From the NCBI GenBank assembly GCA_030065175.1, contig JASJDH010000003.1:1-47467 (forward strand): a DNA stretch of 47,467 bases, written 5' to 3'. Shown here piece after piece: positions 35,501 to 42,082 of the stretch (the stretch's first letter is position 1; each line of letters opens with the position of its first letter). The stretch is from Leptolyngbyaceae cyanobacterium MO_188.B28 (GTDB lineage Bacteria > Cyanobacteriota > Cyanobacteriia > Phormidesmidales > Phormidesmidaceae). The notes below the pieces were generated by a model. That model did no database searches, was not told the DNA's origin, and was given only the letters and a program-made list of their open reading frames with translations. The translations under genes and the position numbers were made by a program.

Positions 35501-38078
35501 TTCTCCCTCTGCGCCTGATATGTCTGCGCCTCCTGAACAGGGAGCTGAGGCCCGAATTACATCGCCTGGGGAAGAAAGTCTCTCTGAGTGGACTCAATTA
35601 GAGTCTGCTTTAGCGCCTGATTCTCCTGATTCGGACGCCGATTTGGAATCGGCTTTAGCACCCGACGCCTTTGATGGGGTTTTTGATGATGTTCTGGATA
35701 TAGAGGGCGATTTAGACTTGGGGGCTGAGCCTCAGAGTTGGCCAGTCCATCCGCAGCCCCCTGGGGATTCTATTGCAGATGATGTGACCGATGATGATGA
35801 GTTAGAGGCTTTGCTAGAGGACGCTTTAGCTGAAGAACTCCCAGCTGCGGACTGGACTCCAAGAGAGGTGGCTGAACCCGTTGCTTACCGGGGAGGGGAC
35901 GCCCTAGACTCAACTCGGGAAGAGCCGCTAGAAACCCCGGGGGTAAAGCTTTCCCCTGAGGCGGCCGCCTGGATTGAAGAAGCGCTTAAGATTGATGGGG
36001 ATGATCTGGGGAGCATTGATGCCGCAGATGCTGCGTTAACTGAAGTGGAATCTGAAGCGGAATCTGGGCTTAAGGCGGTGGAGAATGGTCCTCCTGTTGA
36101 GCCTGCTGAGGAAGCAGAATTGCAGCAGCAGTGGTTTTTGGGGATTGATTTGGGGGGGACTGGACTGTCGGCGGTGTTGATGGATAGGGTTGAGGGGAAT
36201 GCGTATCCCATTTACTGGGTTGCTGAGGATCCGCCAGAGGCGACTGGCCCGGCTGAAAAACTATTTCGCCTGCCGGTGATTGCTTATCTGACTCAAACTG
36301 CTCCTGCAGCCGATCCGGCGCTTTCCCACCAATCCTTGGGTCTGCAGCTAGAAGCAGTCGGTCCTGGAGCGCTGCGAGTCGCTCTGGATGACTATGCCGA
36401 CGTTCCGGAGGGAGGGGGTGTCCATTCAATGCCGCCCGGATTACTTTTGCGATCGCTGAAAACCCTTCTCAAAGTGGGCATTCCCTTCTATGCCCCGCAG
36501 CAAGAAGCGTGGGAGCCGATGATTCAATGGTCTGACTCTCAACAGCTTCCGCTTCAGTTGGTTCATGAGAGCCTCCGAGCAATGCTGCACACCTTGTGGC
36601 CGCTCGACCCGCCTGGAAATTTGGACGCATCTAGGCCCGCTCTGGCTTGCGGGGCCATCGGTCTAGATGCTTACGGGTTTAAGCGGGCGTTAGAAACCCT
36701 CCAGGGCGTTATCGTGGGTTATCCGGCGAATTGGCCAGACACCTACAGCTTCAATATTCGAGAAGCATTGTTAGCCGCTCAGCTCGTCATCCACCCCGAA
36801 CAAATTTTCTTCGTTGAAGATGGCATCGCCGCCGTTTTGTCAGGATTACCCGATCCGAATGCGGACTTATCCCCTCAACCCCCTCACCAGCAAGGACTGT
36901 ATAACTGCGACTGGCAGGGAGGCACAATTGTGGTCAACGGCGGCGCCAGTCTGACCGAGCTGACCGTCGTCGATATTCCTGACAACTTAGAGGGGGTGAC
37001 CTACGGGGATTTCTCCTGCCGGAGTTTTCCCTATGCCGGTGACGCCATTGATCAGGATATTATCTGTCAATTGCTTTATCCCCCTGCCTATCGTCAATCA
37101 CGCGAAGCCGCCGACCCTGTGGCCGTCCCCGCTGCTGACGGCTGGGCGTGGCAAGCCGATCTCCCTGAATCCGCCCGAACTGACTGGCAAAGTTTGGGGT
37201 TGGAGTCTATGGAGCTGCCTAGGCCAGGGGAGCCTGGCGGGGCCAATCGACACCGTCTGCAAAAGCGGCTAGAAGATTCCTTATTGGGGCAGAGCCTGTT
37301 AGAAGCCGCTCGACATTTAAAATTAATTCTGCAGCATCAGCCCCAGTGCAAACTTGAATTGGGAGACCAACAGTGGCTCATTCGTCGCAAGGATATGGAA
37401 AGTCGCATATTTTTGCCCTATATTCAGCGGGTCAATCGCCAGCTCAATATACTGCTGAGTCAGACTGGCTTCTCTTCCCAGGCGATTAACCAGGTGATTT
37501 GTACAGGTGGGTCCGCTTCCCTAGCCGCGATCGCCCGCTGGCTGCGACAAAAATTTCCCAACGCCACGATTATTCAAGATACTTATCCTAGCGATCGCCC
37601 CGCCAGCTGTAGTCGGGTTGCCTATGGCCTGGTCAATCTGTCTCGCTATCCTCAGGTGTTAGACATGGTTCGCCAGCAATATAGCGACTATTTTCTATTG
37701 CTGGAGCTTATTCGTCACTTCCCCGAGCAGCCTTTGCCTATAACGGGAATTATGCACCTGCTCGAGAGTCGGGGAATCAACACCAAAGTCTGCTACAGTC
37801 ACATTCTGGCGTTGCTGGAAGGCCATTTACCCCCAGGACTTATCCCCACGGAGCCAGATTTGCCCTGGATGACTCAACAGTCTTTAGACAATGGTGATTA
37901 TCAGTCCCTTGGATCGCCCCCTCTGTTCACCAAGCAAGGGAAACAGATTTACATTCCCAATCTCACCCAACGACAGCGTCTTAGCGACCATTTAGAGGGG
38001 TTAATGGCTGGCAAACACCAGACATTGGAAGAACCGTTGATTGCTCAGTTAGCTCCCGTGTTTTTGGGGCGATCATAG
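32571..38078 (+). CDS. 1835-residue acidic protein with C-terminal Hsp70-like ATPase domain
   Basis: Three parts. Residues 1-330: helical, with a glutamine-rich coiled coil (ERRQTLQQEVQQLENQ). Residues about 332-1185: very acidic low-complexity sequence with few Lys/Arg and recurring leucine/acidic blocks (LDDLDLDLDIDIDDEDMG; LEALEELILEDLAPQL; LESLAALTLEDLASG; LESALAPD twice). Residues about 1188-1690: an actin/Hsp70-fold ATPase with phosphate-1 LGIDLGGTGLSAVL (Asp1193), an Hsp70-like IVGYPANWPD, phosphate-2 VVNGGASLTEL (from 1454) and adenosine motif CTGGSASL (1644-1651). The last 150 residues contain a possible winged-helix segment. No Hsp70 substrate domain follows. Phosphate-2 has Asn1456 in place of Asp, so hydrolysis may be slow or absent. 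The LysR gene starts 81 bases downstream. Confidence 0.85.
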   Translation: MALPAPPPAQRILLVFKGSIVTSEKDQIQTLIAEIETFLSKPTPRLPWGKVGDADPQRQILAKTQRYLIGLQQSMQAPGGWGPIDPETGALTPSGPPTLPNQLSTESAQQVLQAFLQEMHYLRANLLQPLRLEIDALHERRQTLQQEVQQLENQSRQAGGSQSGDSRQLLNEFMDVFMERLQQSLAAQIAQALTQLRSDAANNLLLEEFLEADVAAADRPRLHPAQRLDHLRTVQSESDQLLLKLDSTLKVVFETLEKNVQSYQESLSQGLSKMHGLGSRGETIVTALITHLAQQLGRDTSAYLDASLEAGAGSELGALSGKSTVQNRLLAFQEETSPGAAEDPSPTPESWEAPLDGFDSGELDSGELDFGLDDLDLDLDIDIDDEDMGRLLGDAADPLASLDDEDGALAADADRESTHPHPPIAITDTAHPAVEPAVDILSQLSDGGQEIDAAVPNDLRDAAAQLDVSSNLKELDDFYQSLFGESDGELGAEASTPAISDPKVTDAELGLSAPLDLGEAVKEDAGSMVDGQTEALIQPDLEKSALGDLLLEASADSGLSTPPSSEQALSGPSEGSGQLGDASDPQTMIDSFFGEVDFSQQAATWEADSTPDTISALTDLLPKGKVDSARFLAQDTGEAAPEGVDSLDIELSEDLSASGWDGDAYIPAPPEEDLLAKEDPAEELGLNLDLVDSALQKLMNEELSSLEGVDLTKPSDLDQAFAADSSSDQPSESSPQPEGAGETSNQALLESIVQELDIADALSDLETEGEAGLTPQKLIETEIQQATAGPVSSSDAEDITDTEDITLEALEELILEDLAPQLDRLSALLPPVVAEDLGSSENLGLDELVEDLLDASKVDSIPADDIEARLLLSDEEDPDREIDGIEEGLSLQNVLEEAVASSQLAPSVEAVELTLESLAALTLEDLASGDESEAALEVEAGGEADDGFSPEEGMDPQLDPASEKSAPDIEPGDASLSSPSAPDMSAPPEQGAEARITSPGEESLSEWTQLESALAPDSPDSDADLESALAPDAFDGVFDDVLDIEGDLDLGAEPQSWPVHPQPPGDSIADDVTDDDELEALLEDALAEELPAADWTPREVAEPVAYRGGDALDSTREEPLETPGVKLSPEAAAWIEEALKIDGDDLGSIDAADAALTEVESEAESGLKAVENGPPVEPAEEAELQQQWFLGIDLGGTGLSAVLMDRVEGNAYPIYWVAEDPPEATGPAEKLFRLPVIAYLTQTAPAADPALSHQSLGLQLEAVGPGALRVALDDYADVPEGGGVHSMPPGLLLRSLKTLLKVGIPFYAPQQEAWEPMIQWSDSQQLPLQLVHESLRAMLHTLWPLDPPGNLDASRPALACGAIGLDAYGFKRALETLQGVIVGYPANWPDTYSFNIREALLAAQLVIHPEQIFFVEDGIAAVLSGLPDPNADLSPQPPHQQGLYNCDWQGGTIVVNGGASLTELTVVDIPDNLEGVTYGDFSCRSFPYAGDAIDQDIICQLLYPPAYRQSREAADPVAVPAADGWAWQADLPESARTDWQSLGLESMELPRPGEPGGANRHRLQKRLEDSLLGQSLLEAARHLKLILQHQPQCKLELGDQQWLIRRKDMESRIFLPYIQRVNRQLNILLSQTGFSSQAINQVICTGGSASLAAIARWLRQKFPNATIIQDTYPSDRPASCSRVAYGLVNLSRYPQVLDMVRQQYSDYFLLLELIRHFPEQPLPITGIMHLLESRGINTKVCYSHILALLEGHLPPGLIPTEPDLPWMTQQSLDNGDYQSLGSPPLFTKQGKQIYIPNLTQRQRLSDHLEGLMAGKHQTLEEPLIAQLAPVFLGRS

Positions 38079-38159
38079 AAAGAACCGTAAGCCAATCCTA
38101 TTTTTGATAGAATAATATCTATAATCATTCAGCTTTATTTCCTTAAGGGGGAAGCACCG

Positions 38160-39143
38160 TTGATTCATGCAACGCTCCACCAACTGAAAGTCTTTGAGGC
38201 GACTGCTCGCCATGGAAGCTTTACTCGGGCCGCCGAAGAATTATTTCTGACCCAACCCACCGTTTCAATCCAGGTCAAACAATTGACTAAGGCGGTTGGT
38301 TTACCCCTCTTTGAACAAATTGGCAAGCGCTTATACCTCACCCAGGCGGGACAAAAACTCTTAGAAACTTGTCAGGCTATTTTCGAGCGATTAGAGCAGT
38401 TCGAAATGTCTGTGTCGGATCTGAAGGGAATGAAGCAAGGCCAGCTACAACTGGCTGTCATTACCACCGCCAAGTATTTTGTCCCTCGCTTACTCGGTCC
38501 TTTCTGCCAACGTTACCCCGGTATTGATATTTCTCTGAAGGTGACAAACCACCAGATCATTCAGGAGAGAATGGCGGATAACCAAGACGATCTCTATATC
38601 ATTAGTCAGCCGCCGGAGCAACCGGATCTGAAAAGCCACCTCTTTTTGGAAAATCCTTTGATTGTATTGGCGGCTAAGAATCATCCCTTGGCGGGACAAT
38701 CGAACATTCCGATTCAGGCTCTGAATGATCAACCTTTTATTATGCGTGAACCGGGCTCGGGCACTCGCCATGCGGTTCAGAAACTATTCGAAAAGCATAA
38801 AGTTGCGGTCAAGGTGAGATTAGAGCTGGGCAGCAATGAAGCGATTAAGCAAGCGATCGCAGGCGGGTTAGGGATTTCTGTTCTCTCTCAGCACACGATT
38901 GTTTCAGAGGGAACTAACGGGGAATTCGCGGTTCTAGACGTAGAACACTTTCCGATTGAACGCCACTGGTATGTCGCTCACCTTGCTGGGAAGCATTTGT
39001 CGGTGGTGGCTGAAACGTTTCTCAATTATCTGCTGACCGAAAGTCATAGTGTCGCCCAGCAGTTTCTGCCCGATATCAGTCAATATTCCGATAGAAAAGA
39101 ATATTCCGATAACAAAGAGCAGGATCTGCTATCGAAGGTTTGA
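38160..39143 (+). CDS. LysR-family regulator, CmpR/CcmR-like
   Basis: A 327-residue LysR regulator. HTH at about 5-65 (LHQLKVFEATARHGSFTRAAEELFLTQPTVSIQVKQL), linker helix, then the effector domain (LQLAVITTAKYFVPRLLGPF). The sequence is closer to cyanobacterial CmpR/CcmR, regulators of inorganic-carbon uptake, than to RbcR; that placement comes from memory of the families. None of their target operons is in the window. Start is TTG at 38160, eight bases after AAGGGGG; the nearby ATG is out of frame. The C-terminal tail (SQYSDRKEYSDNKEQ) comes from an 18-bp tandem duplication and is probably unstructured. Confidence 0.85.
   Translation: MIHATLHQLKVFEATARHGSFTRAAEELFLTQPTVSIQVKQLTKAVGLPLFEQIGKRLYLTQAGQKLLETCQAIFERLEQFEMSVSDLKGMKQGQLQLAVITTAKYFVPRLLGPFCQRYPGIDISLKVTNHQIIQERMADNQDDLYIISQPPEQPDLKSHLFLENPLIVLAAKNHPLAGQSNIPIQALNDQPFIMREPGSGTRHAVQKLFEKHKVAVKVRLELGSNEAIKQAIAGGLGISVLSQHTIVSEGTNGEFAVLDVEHFPIERHWYVAHLAGKHLSVVAETFLNYLLTESHSVAQQFLPDISQYSDRKEYSDNKEQDLLSKV
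39082..39117. repeat. 18-bp in-frame tandem duplication at the 3' end of the LysR gene
   Basis: AATATTCCGATAGAAAAG (39082-39099) is followed by AATATTCCGATAACAAAG (39100-39117), two mismatches. It duplicates six codons of the C-terminal tail. Confidence 0.92.
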
Positions 39144-39296
39144 TCAGAAAAGTCCCAGATGATCGGAGGCAAAGCCTCCAAGGAGGGCTCTACAGGCAGA
39201 ACCTGGATAACCCGAGACGGCATTAAATTATTCGCCAGCAGCATAGGCTAAGGCGCTTAAAGTTGCATTAGTGATTGAACATGCTATTGAGGATAG

Positions 39297-39368
39297 GTAG
39301 GGGCGTAGTATTTGGCTGAAAGTTTCCAGAGGGTTCTGTAGATTTTGCTCCAAATGCTACGCCCTTAC
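39297..39368. repeat. About 72-bp inverted-repeat element, copy 1
   Basis: The ends GTAGGGGCGTAGTATTTGG (39297-39315) and CCAAATGCTACGCCCTTAC (39350-39368) are inverted repeats, 17 of 19 matching. The internal sequence matches copy 2 in reverse orientation. It has no coding capacity and resembles a miniature, MITE-like element. Confidence 0.8.
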
Positions 39369-39420
39369 AGCGCTACACTGATTATCCGTAACCGTGACGG
39401 CAATAAGTAAAGGCGAGAGG

Positions 39421-40404
39421 CTATCCAACGATCCCAGCAGCAGCCTGTTTCAGGGCGGCTAAAACCGTGTCATGGATAGCGCCATTGCTAACTACTACCC
39501 CCTGGTTATCCACCAGTTTCGCCCCTTTTGAAAAATCGAGGGGCTGGCCATGCATATCCGTCACTCGGCCTCCCGCCTCTTCAACGACTATTACCCCCGC
39601 AGCGTGGTCCCAAATTTTCTCCCGATAATTGAGGGATTTAGGCGAAGGCAAACGCAGGTATAAAGCCGCATGACCAGAGGCGACCGCGCCATATTTGGCC
39701 TGACTATCCATGCGAGCTGAATCTTGGGTAATGCCCACCGCTTTGGCTACCGCTGACTGCAATGATTGGTGCCCATGACTCGCCTCTACGCTTTCAACGA
39801 ATCGCAGATTTGCCTGGTCTTCAGGCCCGACGACTTTGATGGGTTGCGGCGTTCCACCCGCTAGAGGCGCCATTGTCGCCCCTTCTCCGCGAACCGCCAC
39901 GAATAGTAGACCTGTGTCGTCAGAATTGAGTTTGAGCGCTGGACAAGCCAAAACGCCTACTTTGATGTCGCCATTTTCAACCAAAGCGAGTGCGACGGCG
40001 TATTGATCTCCCCGGAGGAATCCCTTCGTGCCATCGATCGGATCTAATGTCCAATAGCGATCGCCCACCTCTCCATTGCCGTGATCAATCCAGTCTGTGA
40101 CCGCTTCGGAAGTTGCATCCGGCGCAATGGCTTTGACATAACCGGTCACTTGTTCGAGGCGGTCCGCCATGTCCGGTTGACGCAGTTCAGCGGCATCCTC
40201 TTCCCCGACAACTGGATCAGTGGGGAAATTAGCCGCTAACGCCCGACAGATTAAAGCCTGGGAGCCAAAATCGGCAACCGTCACGGGACTCCGGTCCTTT
40301 TTCTCGATCGCCTCGGGAACCATCTGTCCACGTACTTTTTCACAGAGTTGGGCGGCTGCAATAGCCGCTTCGATGGCAATATTTTTTTCTTTCTCGTAAG
40401 ACAT
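39421..40404 (-). CDS. 3'(2'),5'-bisphosphate nucleotidase (HAL2/SAL1 type)
   Basis: A 327-residue magnesium- and lithium-sensitive phosphatase superfamily member. It probably removes the 3'-phosphate from PAP, a by-product of sulfate assimilation. Visible motifs are VTVADFGSQAL, VVGEEDAAEL, DPIDGTKGFLRGDQYAVALAL and WDHAAGVIVVEEAGGRVTDMHG. The length (over 300) and the GDRYWTLDPIDGTKGF arrangement favour the eukaryote-like HAL2/SAL1 branch over inositol monophosphatase or short CysQ. The ATG gives a standard N-terminus. It lies alone between the two inverted-repeat elements. Confidence 0.9.
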   Translation of the reverse strand: MSYEKEKNIAIEAAIAAAQLCEKVRGQMVPEAIEKKDRSPVTVADFGSQALICRALAANFPTDPVVGEEDAAELRQPDMADRLEQVTGYVKAIAPDATSEAVTDWIDHGNGEVGDRYWTLDPIDGTKGFLRGDQYAVALALVENGDIKVGVLACPALKLNSDDTGLLFVAVRGEGATMAPLAGGTPQPIKVVGPEDQANLRFVESVEASHGHQSLQSAVAKAVGITQDSARMDSQAKYGAVASGHAALYLRLPSPKSLNYREKIWDHAAGVIVVEEAGGRVTDMHGQPLDFSKGAKLVDNQGVVVSNGAIHDTVLAALKQAAAGIVG

Positions 40405-40606
40405 AAAAATAGTTTGAGGGGGTTAGCCGTTGTACGAATGAATGGCTGGCGGCGAAAATTAATCTCGCTGAGAGCCATGCGGCGTCTGATTGTTGCAGAC
40501 TCACTAGGGGAGTCATGCGGTTCAGAGCTAAATTCACAGAAGAATAACCACCCTTTTTTGTGCCCCTTAGGGTTGGTGTAATCATTAAGTCCCAGCTGGA
40601 GGAAAT

Positions 40607-40654
40607 GGATGGGTGGATGGGTGGATGGGTGGATGGGTGGATGGGTGGATGGGT
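40607..40654 (+). repeat. Six perfect copies of an 8-bp tandem repeat
   Basis: GGATGGGT is repeated six times without error over 48 bases. The G-rich strand has runs of GG and GGG that might form a G-quadruplex. This is a short tandemly repeated repetitive sequence as known from cyanobacteria. Confidence 0.98.
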
Positions 40655-40905
40655 AGCTCTGTTTAATGCTCAGTTTGCCCTTCCCAGTCTAGTGGGGGAA
40701 CATTCAGAGTCCATCCAATTTGGGGAGTATCTTTATCAATTATTTATATAATCTTCAATCCTTCCTATGCGGCTCCACTTTGTCGCTCTCCCCGCTTCCC
40801 CATCGTCCCTAGGACCGATTCTCTTACGGAAGAATAATCTTAGAGCGCTTGGGAATTTGCAGATCAGTGATGTCTCGATGGAAGGGCGCTAGCGAAGCCA
40901 TGCCC

Positions 40906-40977
40906 CTTGGGCTATTGCATTTGGAGCAAGATTATCAGAGACGTCTGAAGACTCACAGCCAAATGCATTGCCCCTAC
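40906..40977. repeat. About 72-bp inverted-repeat element, copy 2 (reverse orientation)
   Basis: The reverse complement starts GTAGGGGCAATGCATTTGGCT and contains CTTGCTCCAAATGCAATAGCCC, aligning along its whole length with copy 1 at 39297-39368. The terminal inverted repeats (TTGGGCTATTGCATTTGG and CCAAATGCATTGCCCCTAC) have diverged slightly. Confidence 0.75.
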
Positions 40978-41090
40978 AAATCCTCAACCAGACTGCTTAG
41001 CAACTATCCGACTCGTTCGACCTGAGGCATTATCCAACTGCACACGCCTCTGACATGTCACGTCTCTACAGTTTCAATCCATCCCCCTCT

Positions 41091-41160
41091 CTTCCCCTGC
41101 TCCCCCTGCTCCCCTTGCTCCCCCTCCTACTCCCTCTGCTTCCCCGTCTCCCCCATCCCT
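41091..41160. repeat. CTCCCC(T/C)G(C)-type pyrimidine repeat entering the kinase gene
   Basis: Repeats of CTCCCCCTGCT with variants run from about 41091 to 41160. The stop codon (41127-41129) and the last dozen codons of the PfkB-family gene lie inside it. Confidence 0.75.
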
Positions 41161-42032
41161 CTCCCCATAGCCAGCCAAGATCGCGTCCCGAAAAATTGAC
41201 ACGCAAAGGCAGCAACCTCGGCGGCTTGGGCTAAGGCGGCTTGGAAGTCAGATTGCAATACGTAATGGCAGAATGCGCCGTGGAAAATGTCGCCAGCGCC
41301 TAAGGTGTCCACCGGGGTGATTTGGGGCGCGGGTATATGGCCTACCCTGCCTTCGCTGACAAATTCAATCGGTTCTGCGCCATGGGTGATGGCGATATGG
41401 GGAACCGCCAACTGCCTTAAATAGGCCAGGGTATCGGGTGTGTTTGTGTCAGCCGGGGGGTGAAAATTGGCGGAGCAAATGACATAGTCTGCTTGGCGTA
41501 GAACGGTCTCAAATCCAGGTTTCCAACTGCCGCCATCCACGACTATTGGGACGCCCTGCGCTTTGGCTCGACGGGCGATCTCGCATCCTACCGCCATCTG
41601 ATGGCCATCAATCAACACCACATCAATGTTTTGGAGAATCGCGGCGGGAATTTGCTCAGGCGCAGCTTGATGGCGAACTGCATTTAGGGAAACAACGGCG
41701 CGATCGCCGGTGGATTCAGTCACTAGAATAGATGAGGTCGGCGGTGGTTCCTGGCGGGTGGAATAGAGATCTGCGATCGCCACTCCCTGGGTTTTTAAAT
41801 CCTCCACAATTAAATGTTTGATGGGATGGGCTCCTAATACCCCCAAAACGACGCCTTGGTTCCCTAAGTGACTGAACGACACCGCGGCATTGGCGGCCGG
41901 TCCCCCAGCGGCAGTCATAGAGTCCGAAGCCGTCATTTTCTCGTTTTCCTTGGGTAAATGGGAAACCAAATAGGCCACATCTAAGCTGATCAAGCCGACG
42001 AATAAACCTCGGTAGACGGGAAATTGCGCCAT
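41127..42032 (-). CDS. PfkB-family carbohydrate/nucleoside kinase
   Basis: A 301-residue ribokinase-like enzyme. Substrate-side glycine motif TAAGGPAANAAVSFSHLG and the C-terminal catalytic motif DTLGAGDIFHGAF (with the base Asp) are intact, so it should be active; ADP/ATP-dependent phosphorylation of a sugar, nucleoside or sugar-like metabolite is expected. FVGLISLDVAYLV and VDGGSWKPGFE fit the ribokinase/fructokinase group without fixing a substrate. Residues after FGTRSWLAM (GRGMGETGKQRE) are encoded by a pyrimidine-rich repeat and are probably an accidental extension. It is divergent from the histidine kinase gene, 50 bases away. Confidence 0.9.
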   Translation of the reverse strand: MAQFPVYRGLFVGLISLDVAYLVSHLPKENEKMTASDSMTAAGGPAANAAVSFSHLGNQGVVLGVLGAHPIKHLIVEDLKTQGVAIADLYSTRQEPPPTSSILVTESTGDRAVVSLNAVRHQAAPEQIPAAILQNIDVVLIDGHQMAVGCEIARRAKAQGVPIVVDGGSWKPGFETVLRQADYVICSANFHPPADTNTPDTLAYLRQLAVPHIAITHGAEPIEFVSEGRVGHIPAPQITPVDTLGAGDIFHGAFCHYVLQSDFQAALAQAAEVAAFACQFFGTRSWLAMGRGMGETGKQRE

Positions 42033-42082
42033 TAATATCCAGAGAATATAGTTGCTAAATCTTCATTCTCCCTCGATTTATT

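Larger units (their letters stand above)
40405..41126. other. Repeat-rich intergenic stretch
   Basis: About 720 bases with no accepted gene. It holds the 8-bp tandem array (40607-40654), copy 2 of the inverted-repeat element (40906-40977) and a pyrimidine-rich array running into the PfkB gene. A 63-codon frame at 40560-40751 merely reads through the tandem array. Confidence 0.6.

Noticed and set aside
40560-40751. 63-codon frame rich in Gly-Trp-Met-Asp
   Set aside because: The sequence results from translating the GGATGGGT tandem array.
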